DNA of 64,000 nucleotides, taken from NCBI RefSeq assembly GCF_000699445.3, contig NC_067196.1, positions 42,127,806-42,191,805 of the forward strand, in the 5' to 3' direction. The DNA comes from Schistosoma haematobium. Lineage: Eukaryota; Platyhelminthes; Trematoda; Strigeidida; Schistosomatidae. The translations under genes were made by a program, and so were the position numbers. The notes under the pieces are model-generated. The model was not told where the DNA came from and did not search any database. It was given only the letters and a program-made list of their open reading frames with translations. Shown one piece after another: positions 22,301 to 37,300 of this stretch (position 1 is the stretch's first letter; the number at the start of each line of letters is the position of its first letter).

Positions 22301-25300
22301 GGGATCGTGGATGCGCACTGCTGAGGAGTCCCATACTAGGACGAAACGGCCGTCCAGTGCTTCCAGGTTTTCAATGGTGGTCTAGCTTCAACTGACTCAT
22401 GATTTCAATCTGTGAAATTTCTAAAAATCTCCACAAAACCCATTCTGATAATAATCAACTGCTCACTAGTGACTGACTTCAGGAAAAACTCCCGAAGTTC
22501 TAGTGAGAAGCCGTTACCAGTGGAGTTCAACCAGGTCTGTTGTGAGATAGGAACTCACTGAAGACAATGGTGTACGGTGGCGCAACTTCGTGGATTGGTT
22601 GAAGTTAGACATTAACACCGTTGGATGCCGGCTCAGTGGTCTAGTGGTTAAGTGCTCGCGCGCGAAGCCAGTAGGTCCTGGGTTCGAGCCCCACGTGGTG
22701 CGGGATCGTGGATGCGCACTGCTGAGGAGTCCCATACTAGGACGAAACGGCCGTCCAGTGCTTCCAGGTTTTCAATGGTGGTCTAGCTTCAACTGACTCA
22801 TGATTTCAATCTGTGAAATTTCTAAAAATCTCCACAAAACCCATTCTGATAATAATCAACTGCTCACTAGTGACTGACTTCAGGAAAAACTCCCGAAGTT
22901 CTAGTGAGAAGCCGTTACCAGTGGAGTTCAACCAGGTCTGTTGTGAGATAGGAACTCACTGAAGACAATGGTGTACGGTGGCGCAACTTCGTGGATTGGT
23001 TGAAGTTAGACATTAACACCGTTGGATGCCGGCTCAGTGGTCTAGTGGTTAAGTGCTCGCGCGCGAAGCCAGTAGGTCCTGGGTTCGAGCCCCACGTGGT
23101 GCGGGATCGTGGATGCGCACTGCTGAGGAGTCCCATACTAGGACGAAACGGCCGTCCAGTGCTTCCAGGTTCTCAATGGTGGTCTAGCTTCAACTGACTC
23201 ATGATTTCAATCTGTGAAATTTCTAAAAATCTCCACAAAACCCATTCTGATAATAATCAACTGCTCACTAGTGACTGACTTCAGGAAAAACTCCCGAAGT
23301 TCTAGTGAGAAGCCGTTACCAGTGGAGTTCAACCAGGTCTGTTGTGAGATAGGAACTCACTGAAGACAATGGTGTACGGTGGCGCAACTTCGTGGATTGG
23401 TTGAAGTTAGACATTAACACCGTTGGATGCCGGCTCAGTGGTCTAGTGGTTAAGTGCTCGCGCGCGAAGCCAGTAGGTCCTGGGTTCGAGCCCCACGTGG
23501 TGCGGGATCGTGGATGCGCACTGCTGAGGAGTCCCATACTAGGACGAAACGGCCGTCCAGTGCTTCCAGGTTTTCAATGGTGGTCTAGCTTCAACTGACT
23601 CATGATTTCAATCTGTGAAATTTCTAAAAATCTCCACAAAACCCATTCTGATAATAATCAACTGCTCACTAGTGACTGACTTCAGGAAAAACTCCCGAAG
23701 TTCTAGTGAGAAGCCGTTACCAGTGGAGTTCAACCAGGTCTGTTGTGAGATAGGAACTCACTGAAGACAATGGTGTACGGTGGCGCAACTTCGTGGATTG
23801 GTTGAAGTTAGACATTAACACCGTTGGATGCCGGCTCAGTGGTCTAGTGGTTAAGTGCTCGCGCGCGAAGCCAGTAGGTCCTGGGTTCGAGCCCCACGTG
23901 GTGCGGGATCGTGGATGCGCACTGCTGAGGAGTCCCATACTAGGACGAAACGGCCGTCCAGTGCTTCCAGGTTTTCAATGGTGGTCTAGCTTCAACTGAC
24001 TCATGATTTCAATCTGTGAAATTTCTAAAAATCTCCACAAAACCCATTCTGATAATAATCAACTGCTCACTAGTGACTGACTTCAGGAAAAACTCCCGAA
24101 GTTCTAGTGAGAAGCCGTTACCAGTGGAGTTCAACCAGGTCTGTTGTGAGATAGGAACTCACTGAAGACAATGGTGTACGGTGGCGCAACTTCGTGGATT
24201 GGTTGAAGTTAGACATTAACACCGTTGGATGCCGGCTCAGTGGTCTAGTGGTTAAGTGCTCGCGCGCGAAGCCAGTAGGTCCTGGGTTCGAGCCCCACGT
24301 GGTGCGGGATCGTGGATGCGCACTGCTGAGGAGTCCCATACTAGGACGAAACGGCCGTCCAGTGCTTCCAGGTTTTCAATGGTGGTCTAGCTTCAACTGA
24401 CTCATGATTTCAATCTGTGAAATTTCTAAAAATCTCCACAAAACCCATTCTGATAATAATCAACTGCTCACTAGTGACTGACTTCAGGAAAAACTCCCGA
24501 AGTTCTAGTGAGAAGCCGTTACCAGTGGAGTTCAACCAGGTCTGTTGTGAGATAGGAACTCACTGAAGACAATGGTGTACGGTGGCGCAACTTCGTGGAT
24601 TGGTTGAAGTTAGACATTAACACCGTTGGATGCCGGCTCAGTGGTCTAGTGGTTAAGTGCTCGCGCGCGAAGCCAGTAGGTCCTGGGTTCGAGCCCCACG
24701 TGGTGCGGGATCGTGGATGCGCACTGCTGAGGAGTCCCATACTAGGACGAAACGGCCGTCCAGTGCTTCCAGGTTCTCAATGGTGGTCTAGCTTCAACTG
24801 ACTCATGATTTCAATCTGTGAAATTTCTAAAAATCTCCACAAAACCCATTCTGATAATAATCAACTGCTCACTAGTGACTGACTTCAGGAAAAACTCCCG
24901 AAGTTCTAGTGAGAAGCCGTTACCAGTGGAGTTCAACCAGGTCTGTTGTGAGATAGGAACTCACTGAAGACAATGGTGTACGGTGGCGCAACTTCGTGGA
25001 TTGGTTGAAGTTAGACATTAACACCGTTGGATGCCGGCTCAGTGGTCTAGTGGTTAAGTGCTCGCGCGCGAAGCCAGTAGGTCCTGGGTTCGAGCCCCAC
25101 GTGGTGCGGGATCGTGGATGCGCACTGCTGAGGAGTCCCATACTAGGACGAAACGGCCGTCCAGTGCTTCCAGGTTCTCAATGGTGGTCTAGCTTCAACT
25201 GACTCATGATTTCAATCTGTGAAATTTCTAAAAATCTCCACAAAACCCATTCTGATAATAATCAACTGCTCACTAGTGACTGACTTCAGGAAAAACTCCC

Positions 25301-28300
25301 GAAGTTCTAGTGAGAAGCCGTTACCAGTGGAGTTCAACCAGGTCTGTTGTGAGATAGGAACTCACTGAAGACAATGGTGTACGGTGGCGCAACTTCGTGG
25401 ATTGGTTGAAGTTAGACATTAACACCGTTGGATGCCGGCTCAGTGGTCTAGTGGTTAAGTGCTCGCGCGCGAAGCCAGTAGGTCCTGGGTTCGAGCCCCA
25501 CGTGGTGCGGGATCGTGGATGCGCACTGCTGAGGAGTCCCATACTAGGACGAAACGGCCGTCCAGTGCTTCCAGGTTCTCAATGGTGGTCTAGCTTCAAC
25601 TGACTCATGATTTCAATCTGTGAAATTTCTAAAAATCTCCACAAAACCCATTCTGATAATAATCAACTGCTCACTAGTGACTGACTTCAGGAAAAACTCC
25701 CGAAGTTCTAGTGAGAAGCCGTTACCAGTGGAGTTCAACCAGGTCTGTTGTGAGATAGGAACTCACTGAAGACAATGGTGTACGGTGGCGCAACTTCGTG
25801 GATTGGTTGAAGTTAGACATTAACACCGTTGGATGCCGGCTCAGTGGTCTAGTGGTTAAGTGCTCGCGCGCGAAGCCAGTAGGTCCTGGGTTCGAGCCCC
25901 ACGTGGTGCGGGATCGTGGATGCGCACTGCTGAGGAGTCCCATACTAGGACGAAACGGCCGTCCAGTGCTTCCAGGTTCTCAATGGTGGTCTAGCTTCAA
26001 CTGACTCATGATTTCAATCTGTGAAATTTCTAAAAATCTCCACAAAACCCATTCTGATAATAATCAACTGCTCACTAGTGACTGACTTCAGGAAAAACTC
26101 CCGAAGTTCTAGTGAGAAGCCGTTACCAGTGGAGTTCAACCAGGTCTGTTGTGAGATAGGAACTCACTGAAGACAATGGTGTACGGTGGCGCAACTTCGT
26201 GGATTGGTTGAAGTTAGACATTAACACCGTTGGATGCCGGCTCAGTGGTCTAGTGGTTAAGTGCTCGCGCGCGAAGCCAGTAGGTCCTGGGTTCGAGCCC
26301 CACGTGGTGCGGGATCGTGGATGCGCACTGCTGAGGAGTCCCATACTAGGACGAAACGGCCGTCCAGTGCTTCCAGGTTTTCAATGGTGGTCTAGCTTCA
26401 ACTGACTCATGATTTCAATCTGTGAAATTTCTAAAAATCTCCACAAAACCCATTCTGATAATAATCAACTGCTCACTAGTGACTGACTTCAGGAAAAACT
26501 CCCGAAGTTCTAGTGAGAAGCCGTTACCAGTGGAGTTCAACCAGGTCTGTTGTGAGATAGGAACTCACTGAAGACAATGGTGTACGGTGGCGCAACTTCG
26601 TGGATTGGTTGAAGTTAGACATTAACACCGTTGGATGCCGGCTCAGTGGTCTAGTGGTTAAGTGCTCGCGCGCGAAGCCAGTAGGTCCTGGGTTCGAGCC
26701 CCACGTGGTGCGGGATCGTGGATGCGCACTGCTGAGGAGTCCCATACTAGGACGAAACGGCCGTCCAGTGCTTCCAGGTTCTCAATGGTGGTCTAGCTTC
26801 AACTGACTCATGATTTCAATCTGTGAAATTTCTAAAAATCTCCACAAAACCCATTCTGATAATAATCAACTGCTCACTAGTGACTGACTTCAGGAAAAAC
26901 TCCCGAAGTTCTAGTGAGAAGCCGTTACCAGTGGAGTTCAACCAGGTCTGTTGTGAGATAGGAACTCACTGAAGACAATGGTGTACGGTGGCGCAACTTC
27001 GTGGATTGGTTGAAGTTAGACATTAACACCGTTGGATGCCGGCTCAGTGGTCTAGTGGTTAAGTGCTCGCGCGCGAAGCCAGTAGGTCCTGGGTTCGAGC
27101 CCCACGTGGTGCGGGATCGTGGATGCGCACTGCTGAGGAGTCCCATACTAGGACGAAACGGCCGTCCAGTGCTTCCAGGTTTTCAATGGTGGTCTAGCTT
27201 CAACTGACTCATGATTTCAATCTGTGAAATTTCTAAAAATCTCCACAAAACCCATTCTGATAATAATCAACTGCTCACTAGTGACTGACTTCAGGAAAAA
27301 CTCCCGAAGTTCTAGTGAGAAGCCGTTACCAGTGGAGTTCAACCAGGTCTGTTGTGAGATAGGAACTCACTGAAGACAATGGTGTACGGTGGCGCAACTT
27401 CGTGGATTGGTTGAAGTTAGACATTAACACCGTTGGATGCCGGCTCAGTGGTCTAGTGGTTAAGTGCTCGCGCGCGAAGCCAGTAGGTCCTGGGTTCGAG
27501 CCCCACGTGGTGCGGGATCGTGGATGCGCACTGCTGAGGAGTCCCATACTAGGACGAAACGGCCGTCCAGTGCTTCCAGGTTCTCAATGGTGGTCTAGCT
27601 TCAACTGACTCATGATTTCAATCTGTGAAATTTCTAAAAATCTCCACAAAACCCATTCTGATAATAATCAACTGCTCACTAGTGACTGACTTCAGGAAAA
27701 ACTCCCGAAGTTCTAGTGAGAAGCCGTTACCAGTGGAGTTCAACCAGGTCTGTTGTGAGATAGGAACTCACTGAAGACAATGGTGTACGGTGGCGCAACT
27801 TCGTGGATTGGTTGAAGTTAGACATTAACACCGTTGGATGCCGGCTCAGTGGTCTAGTGGTTAAGTGCTCGCGCGCGAAGCCAGTAGGTCCTGGGTTCGA
27901 GCCCCACGTGGTGCGGGATCGTGGATGCGCACTGCTGAGGAGTCCCATACTAGGACGAAACGGCCGTCCAGTGCTTCCAGGTTCTCAATGGTGGTCTAGC
28001 TTCAACTGACTCATGATTTCAATCTGTGAAATTTCTAAAAATCTCCACAAAACCCATTCTGATAATAATCAACTGCTCACTAGTGACTGACTTCAGGAAA
28101 AACTCCCGAAGTTCTAGTGAGAAGCCGTTACCAGTGGAGTTCAACCAGGTCTGTTGTGAGATAGGAACTCACTGAAGACAATGGTGTACGGTGGCGCAAC
28201 TTCGTGGATTGGTTGAAGTTAGACATTAACACCGTTGGATGCCGGCTCAGTGGTCTAGTGGTTAAGTGCTCGCGCGCGAAGCCAGTAGGTCCTGGGTTCG

Positions 28301-31300
28301 AGCCCCACGTGGTGCGGGATCGTGGATGCGCACTGCTGAGGAGTCCCATACTAGGACGAAACGGCCGTCCAGTGCTTCCAGGTTTTCAATGGTGGTCTAG
28401 CTTCAACTGACTCATGATTTCAATCTGTGAAATTTCTAAAAATCTCCACAAAACCCATTCTGATAATAATCAACTGCTCACTAGTGACTGACTTCAGGAA
28501 AAACTCCCGAAGTTCTAGTGAGAAGCCGTTACCAGTGGAGTTCAACCAGGTCTGTTGTGAGATAGGAACTCACTGAAGACAATGGTGTACGGTGGCGCAA
28601 CTTCGTGGATTGGTTGAAGTTAGACATTAACACCGTTGGATGCCGGCTCAGTGGTCTAGTGGTTAAGTGCTCGCGCGCGAAGCCAGTAGGTCCTGGGTTC
28701 GAGCCCCACGTGGTGCGGGATCGTGGATGCGCACTGCTGAGGAGTCCCATACTAGGACGAAACGGCCGTCCAGTGCTTCCAGGTTTTCAATGGTGGTCTA
28801 GCTTCAACTGACTCATGATTTCAATCTGTGAAATTTCTAAAAATCTCCACAAAACCCATTCTGATAATAATCAACTGCTCACTAGTGACTGACTTCAGGA
28901 AAAACTCCCGAAGTTCTAGTGAGAAGCCGTTACCAGTGGAGTTCAACCAGGTCTGTTGTGAGATAGGAACTCACTGAAGACAATGGTGTACGGTGGCGCA
29001 ACTTCGTGGATTGGTTGAAGTTAGACATTAACACCGTTGGATGCCGGCTCAGTGGTCTAGTGGTTAAGTGCTCGCGCGCGAAGCCAGTAGGTCCTGGGTT
29101 CGAGCCCCACGTGGTGCGGGATCGTGGATGCGCACTGCTGAGGAGTCCCATACTAGGACGAAACGGCCGTCCAGTGCTTCCAGGTTTTCAATGGTGGTCT
29201 AGCTTCAACTGACTCATGATTTCAATCTGTGAAATTTCTAAAAATCTCCACAAAACCCATTCTGATAATAATCAACTGCTCACTAGTGACTGACTTCAGG
29301 AAAAACTCCCGAAGTTCTAGTGAGAAGCCGTTACCAGTGGAGTTCAACCAGGTCTGTTGTGAGATAGGAACTCACTGAAGACAATGGTGTACGGTGGCGC
29401 AACTTCGTGGATTGGTTGAAGTTAGACATTAACACCGTTGGATGCCGGCTCAGTGGTCTAGTGGTTAAGTGCTCGCGCGCGAAGCCAGTAGGTCCTGGGT
29501 TCGAGCCCCACGTGGTGCGGGATCGTGGATGCGCACTGCTGAGGAGTCCCATACTAGGACGAAACGGCCGTCCAGTGCTTCCAGGTTCTCAATGGTGGTC
29601 TAGCTTCAACTGACTCATGATTTCAATCTGTGAAATTTCTAAAAATCTCCACAAAACCCATTCTGATAATAATCAACTGCTCACTAGTGACTGACTTCAG
29701 GAAAAACTCCCGAAGTTCTAGTGAGAAGCCGTTACCAGTGGAGTTCAACCAGGTCTGTTGTGAGATAGGAACTCACTGAAGACAATGGTGTACGGTGGCG
29801 CAACTTCGTGGATTGGTTGAAGTTAGACATTAACACCGTTGGATGCCGGCTCAGTGGTCTAGTGGTTAAGTGCTCGCGCGCGAAGCCAGTAGGTCCTGGG
29901 TTCGAGCCCCACGTGGTGCGGGATCGTGGATGCGCACTGCTGAGGAGTCCCATACTAGGACGAAACGGCCGTCCAGTGCTTCCAGGTTTTCAATGGTGGT
30001 CTAGCTTCAACTGACTCATGATTTCAATCTGTGAAATTTCTAAAAATCTCCACAAAACCCATTCTGATAATAATCAACTGCTCACTAGTGACTGACTTCA
30101 GGAAAAACTCCCGAAGTTCTAGTGAGAAGCCGTTACCAGTGGAGTTCAACCAGGTCTGTTGTGAGATAGGAACTCACTGAAGACAATGGTGTACGGTGGC
30201 GCAACTTCGTGGATTGGTTGAAGTTAGACATTAACACCGTTGGATGCCGGCTCAGTGGTCTAGTGGTTAAGTGCTCGCGCGCGAAGCCAGTAGGTCCTGG
30301 GTTCGAGCCCCACGTGGTGCGGGATCGTGGATGCGCACTGCTGAGGAGTCCCATACTAGGACGAAACGGCCGTCCAGTGCTTCCAGGTTTTCAATGGTGG
30401 TCTAGCTTCAACTGACTCATGATTTCAATCTGTGAAATTTCTAAAAATCTCCACAAAACCCATTCTGATAATAATCAACTGCTCACTAGTGACTGACTTC
30501 AGGAAAAACTCCCGAAGTTCTAGTGAGAAGCCGTTACCAGTGGAGTTCAACCAGGTCTGTTGTGAGATAGGAACTCACTGAAGACAATGGTGTACGGTGG
30601 CGCAACTTCGTGGATTGGTTGAAGTTAGACATTAACACCGTTGGATGCCGGCTCAGTGGTCTAGTGGTTAAGTGCTCGCGCGCGAAGCCAGTAGGTCCTG
30701 GGTTCGAGCCCCACGTGGTGCGGGATCGTGGATGCGCACTGCTGAGGAGTCCCATACTAGGACGAAACGGCCGTCCAGTGCTTCCAGGTTCTCAATGGTG
30801 GTCTAGCTTCAACTGACTCATGATTTCAATCTGTGAAATTTCTAAAAATCTCCACAAAACCCATTCTGATAATAATCAACTGCTCACTAGTGACTGACTT
30901 CAGGAAAAACTCCCGAAGTTCTAGTGAGAAGCCGTTACCAGTGGAGTTCAACCAGGTCTGTTGTGAGATAGGAACTCACTGAAGACAATGGTGTACGGTG
31001 GCGCAACTTCGTGGATTGGTTGAAGTTAGACATTAACACCGTTGGATGCCGGCTCAGTGGTCTAGTGGTTAAGTGCTCGCGCGCGAAGCCAGTAGGTCCT
31101 GGGTTCGAGCCCCACGTGGTGCGGGATCGTGGATGCGCACTGCTGAGGAGTCCCATACTAGGACGAAACGGCCGTCCAGTGCTTCCAGGTTCTCAATGGT
31201 GGTCTAGCTTCAACTGACTCATGATTTCAATCTGTGAAATTTCTAAAAATCTCCACAAAACCCATTCTGATAATAATCAACTGCTCACTAGTGACTGACT

Positions 31301-34300
31301 TCAGGAAAAACTCCCGAAGTTCTAGTGAGAAGCCGTTACCAGTGGAGTTCAACCAGGTCTGTTGTGAGATAGGAACTCACTGAAGACAATGGTGTACGGT
31401 GGCGCAACTTCGTGGATTGGTTGAAGTTAGACATTAACACCGTTGGATGCCGGCTCAGTGGTCTAGTGGTTAAGTGCTCGCGCGCGAAGCCAGTAGGTCC
31501 TGGGTTCGAGCCCCACGTGGTGCGGGATCGTGGATGCGCACTGCTGAGGAGTCCCATACTAGGACGAAACGGCCGTCCAGTGCTTCCAGGTTCTCAATGG
31601 TGGTCTAGCTTCAACTGACTCATGATTTCAATCTGTGAAATTTCTAAAAATCTCCACAAAACCCATTCTGATAATAATCAACTGCTCACTAGTGACTGAC
31701 TTCAGGAAAAACTCCCGAAGTTCTAGTGAGAAGCCGTTACCAGTGGAGTTCAACCAGGTCTGTTGTGAGATAGGAACTCACTGAAGACAATGGTGTACGG
31801 TGGCGCAACTTCGTGGATTGGTTGAAGTTAGACATTAACACCGTTGGATGCCGGCTCAGTGGTCTAGTGGTTAAGTGCTCGCGCGCGAAGCCAGTAGGTC
31901 CTGGGTTCGAGCCCCACGTGGTGCGGGATCGTGGATGCGCACTGCTGAGGAGTCCCATACTAGGACGAAACGGCCGTCCAGTGCTTCCAGGTTTTCAATG
32001 GTGGTCTAGCTTCAACTGACTCATGATTTCAATCTGTGAAATTTCTAAAAATCTCCACAAAACCCATTCTGATAATAATCAACTGCTCACTAGTGACTGA
32101 CTTCAGGAAAAACTCCCGAAGTTCTAGTGAGAAGCCGTTACCAGTGGAGTTCAACCAGGTCTGTTGTGAGATAGGAACTCACTGAAGACAATGGTGTACG
32201 GTGGCGCAACTTCGTGGATTGGTTGAAGTTAGACATTAACACCGTTGGATGCCGGCTCAGTGGTCTAGTGGTTAAGTGCTCGCGCGCGAAGCCAGTAGGT
32301 CCTGGGTTCGAGCCCCACGTGGTGCGGGATCGTGGATGCGCACTGCTGAGGAGTCCCATACTAGGACGAAACGGCCGTCCAGTGCTTCCAGGTTCTCAAT
32401 GGTGGTCTAGCTTCAACTGACTCATGATTTCAATCTGTGAAATTTCTAAAAATCTCCACAAAACCCATTCTGATAATAATCAACTGCTCACTAGTGACTG
32501 ACTTCAGGAAAAACTCCCGAAGTTCTAGTGAGAAGCCGTTACCAGTGGAGTTCAACCAGGTCTGTTGTGAGATAGGAACTCACTGAAGACAATGGTGTAC
32601 GGTGGCGCAACTTCGTGGATTGGTTGAAGTTAGACATTAACACCGTTGGATGCCGGCTCAGTGGTCTAGTGGTTAAGTGCTCGCGCGCGAAGCCAGTAGG
32701 TCCTGGGTTCGAGCCCCACGTGGTGCGGGATCGTGGATGCGCACTGCTGAGGAGTCCCATACTAGGACGAAACGGCCGTCCAGTGCTTCCAGGTTCTCAA
32801 TGGTGGTCTAGCTTCAACTGACTCATGATTTCAATCTGTGAAATTTCTAAAAATCTCCACAAAACCCATTCTGATAATAATCAACTGCTCACTAGTGACT
32901 GACTTCAGGAAAAACTCCCGAAGTTCTAGTGAGAAGCCGTTACCAGTGGAGTTCAACCAGGTCTGTTGTGAGATAGGAACTCACTGAAGACAATGGTGTA
33001 CGGTGGCGCAACTTCGTGGATTGGTTGAAGTTAGACATTAACACCGTTGGATGCCGGCTCAGTGGTCTAGTGGTTAAGTGCTCGCGCGCGAAGCCAGTAG
33101 GTCCTGGGTTCGAGCCCCACGTGGTGCGGGATCGTGGATGCGCACTGCTGAGGAGTCCCATACTAGGACGAAACGGCCGTCCAGTGCTTCCAGGTTCTCA
33201 ATGGTGGTCTAGCTTCAACTGACTCATGATTTCAATCTGTGAAATTTCTAAAAATCTCCACAAAACCCATTCTGATAATAATCAACTGCTCACTAGTGAC
33301 TGACTTCAGGAAAAACTCCCGAAGTTCTAGTGAGAAGCCGTTACCAGTGGAGTTCAACCAGGTCTGTTGTGAGATAGGAACTCACTGAAGACAATGGTGT
33401 ACGGTGGCGCAACTTCGTGGATTGGTTGAAGTTAGACATTAACACCGTTGGATGCCGGCTCAGTGGTCTAGTGGTTAAGTGCTCGCGCGCGAAGCCAGTA
33501 GGTCCTGGGTTCGAGCCCCACGTGGTGCGGGATCGTGGATGCGCACTGCTGAGGAGTCCCATACTAGGACGAAACGGCCGTCCAGTGCTTCCAGGTTCTC
33601 AATGGTGGTCTAGCTTCAACTGACTCATGATTTCAATCTGTGAAATTTCTAAAAATCTCCACAAAACCCATTCTGATAATAATCAACTGCTCACTAGTGA
33701 CTGACTTCAGGAAAAACTCCCGAAGTTCTAGTGAGAAGCCGTTACCAGTGGAGTTCAACCAGGTCTGTTGTGAGATAGGAACTCACTGAAGACAATGGTG
33801 TACGGTGGCGCAACTTCGTGGATTGGTTGAAGTTAGACATTAACACCGTTGGATGCCGGCTCAGTGGTCTAGTGGTTAAGTGCTCGCGCGCGAAGCCAGT
33901 AGGTCCTGGGTTCGAGCCCCACGTGGTGCGGGATCGTGGATGCGCACTGCTGAGGAGTCCCATACTAGGACGAAACGGCCGTCCAGTGCTTCCAGGTTCT
34001 CAATGGTGGTCTAGCTTCAACTGACTCATGATTTCAATCTGTGAAATTTCTAAAAATCTCCACAAAACCCATTCTGATAATAATCAACTGCTCACTAGTG
34101 ACTGACTTCAGGAAAAACTCCCGAAGTTCTAGTGAGAAGCCGTTACCAGTGGAGTTCAACCAGGTCTGTTGTGAGATAGGAACTCACTGAAGACAATGGT
34201 GTACGGTGGCGCAACTTCGTGGATTGGTTGAAGTTAGACATTAACACCGTTGGATGCCGGCTCAGTGGTCTAGTGGTTAAGTGCTCGCGCGCGAAGCCAG

Positions 34301-37300
34301 TAGGTCCTGGGTTCGAGCCCCACGTGGTGCGGGATCGTGGATGCGCACTGCTGAGGAGTCCCATACTAGGACGAAACGGCCGTCCAGTGCTTCCAGGTTC
34401 TCAATGGTGGTCTAGCTTCAACTGACTCATGATTTCAATCTGTGAAATTTCTAAAAATCTCCACAAAACCCATTCTGATAATAATCAACTGCTCACTAGT
34501 GACTGACTTCAGGAAAAACTCCCGAAGTTCTAGTGAGAAGCCGTTACCAGTGGAGTTCAACCAGGTCTGTTGTGAGATAGGAACTCACTGAAGACAATGG
34601 TGTACGGTGGCGCAACTTCGTGGATTGGTTGAAGTTAGACATTAACACCGTTGGATGCCGGCTCAGTGGTCTAGTGGTTAAGTGCTCGCGCGCGAAGCCA
34701 GTAGGTCCTGGGTTCGAGCCCCACGTGGTGCGGGATCGTGGATGCGCACTGCTGAGGAGTCCCATACTAGGACGAAACGGCCGTCCAGTGCTTCCAGGTT
34801 CTCAATGGTGGTCTAGCTTCAACTGACTCATGATTTCAATCTGTGAAATTTCTAAAAATCTCCACAAAACCCATTCTGATAATAATCAACTGCTCACTAG
34901 TGACTGACTTCAGGAAAAACTCCCGAAGTTCTAGTGAGAAGCCGTTACCAGTGGAGTTCAACCAGGTCTGTTGTGAGATAGGAACTCACTGAAGACAATG
35001 GTGTACGGTGGCGCAACTTCGTGGATTGGTTGAAGTTAGACATTAACACCGTTGGATGCCGGCTCAGTGGTCTAGTGGTTAAGTGCTCGCGCGCGAAGCC
35101 AGTAGGTCCTGGGTTCGAGCCCCACGTGGTGCGGGATCGTGGATGCGCACTGCTGAGGAGTCCCATACTAGGACGAAACGGCCGTCCAGTGCTTCCAGGT
35201 TCTCAATGGTGGTCTAGCTTCAACTGACTCATGATTTCAATCTGTGAAATTTCTAAAAATCTCCACAAAACCCATTCTGATAATAATCAACTGCTCACTA
35301 GTGACTGACTTCAGGAAAAACTCCCGAAGTTCTAGTGAGAAGCCGTTACCAGTGGAGTTCAACCAGGTCTGTTGTGAGATAGGAACTCACTGAAGACAAT
35401 GGTGTACGGTGGCGCAACTTCGTGGATTGGTTGAAGTTAGACATTAACACCGTTGGATGCCGGCTCAGTGGTCTAGTGGTTAAGTGCTCGCGCGCGAAGC
35501 CAGTAGGTCCTGGGTTCGAGCCCCACGTGGTGCGGGATCGTGGATGCGCACTGCTGAGGAGTCCCATACTAGGACGAAACGGCCGTCCAGTGCTTCCAGG
35601 TTTTCAATGGTGGTCTAGCTTCAACTGACTCATGATTTCAATCTGTGAAATTTCTAAAAATCTCCACAAAACCCATTCTGATAATAATCAACTGCTCACT
35701 AGTGACTGACTTCAGGAAAACTCCCGAAGTTCTAGTGAGAAGCCGTTACCAGTGGAGTTCAACCAGGTCTGTTGTGAGATAGGAACTCACTGAAGACAAT
35801 GGTGTACGGTGGCGCAACTTCGTGGATTGGTTGAAGTTAGACATTAACACCGTTGGATGCCGGCTCAGTGGTCTAGTGGTTAAGTGCTCGCGCGCGAAGC
35901 CAGTAGGTCCTGGGTTCGAGCCCCACGTGGTGCGGGATCGTGGATGCGCACTGCTGAGGAGTCCCATACTAGGACGAAACGGCCGTCCAGTGCTTCCAGG
36001 TTCTCAATGGTGGTCTAGCTTCAACTGACTCATGATTTCAATCTGTGAAATTTCTAAAAATCTCCACAAAACCCATTCTGATAATAATCAACTGCTCACT
36101 AGTGACTGACTTCAGGAAAAACTCCCGAAGTTCTAGTGAGAAGCCGTTACCAGTGGAGTTCAACCAGGTCTGTTGTGAGATAGGAACTCACTGAAGACAA
36201 TGGTGTACGGTGGCGCAACTTCGTGGATTGGTTGAAGTTAGACATTAACACCGTTGGATGCCGGCTCAGTGGTCTAGTGGTTAAGTGCTCGCGCGCGAAG
36301 CCAGTAGGTCCTGGGTTCGAGCCCCACGTGGTGCGGGATCGTGGATGCGCACTGCTGAGGAGTCCCATACTAGGACGAAACGGCCGTCCAGTGCTTCCAG
36401 GTTCTCAATGGTGGTCTAGCTTCAACTGACTCATGATTTCAATCTGTGAAATTTCTAAAAATCTCCACAAAACCCATTCTGATAATAATCAACTGCTCAC
36501 TAGTGACTGACTTCAGGAAAAACTCCCGAAGTTCTAGTGAGAAGCCGTTACCAGTGGAGTTCAACCAGGTCTGTTGTGAGATAGGAACTCACTGAAGACA
36601 ATGGTGTACGGTGGCGCAACTTCGTGGATTGGTTGAAGTTAGACATTAACACCGTTGGATGCCGGCTCAGTGGTCTAGTGGTTAAGTGCTCGCGCGCGAA
36701 GCCAGTAGGTCCTGGGTTCGAGCCCCACGTGGTGCGGGATCGTGGATGCGCACTGCTGAGGAGTCCCATACTAGGACGAAACGGCCGTCCAGTGCTTCCA
36801 GGTTCTCAATGGTGGTCTAGCTTCAACTGACTCATGATTTCAATCTGTGAAATTTCTAAAAATCTCCACAAAACCCATTCTGATAATAATCAACTGCTCA
36901 CTAGTGACTGACTTCAGGAAAAACTCCCGAAGTTCTAGTGAGAAGCCGTTACCAGTGGAGTTCAACCAGGTCTGTTGTGAGATAGGAACTCACTGAAGAC
37001 AATGGTGTACGGTGGCGCAACTTCGTGGATTGGTTGAAGTTAGACATTAACACCGTTGGATGCCGGCTCAGTGGTCTAGTGGTTAAGTGCTCGCGCGCGA
37101 AGCCAGTAGGTCCTGGGTTCGAGCCCCACGTGGTGCGGGATCGTGGATGCGCACTGCTGAGGAGTCCCATACTAGGACGAAACGGCCGTCCAGTGCTTCC
37201 AGGTTCTCAATGGTGGTCTAGCTTCAACTGACTCATGATTTCAATCTGTGAAATTTCTAAAAATCTCCACAAAACCCATTCTGATAATAATCAACTGCTC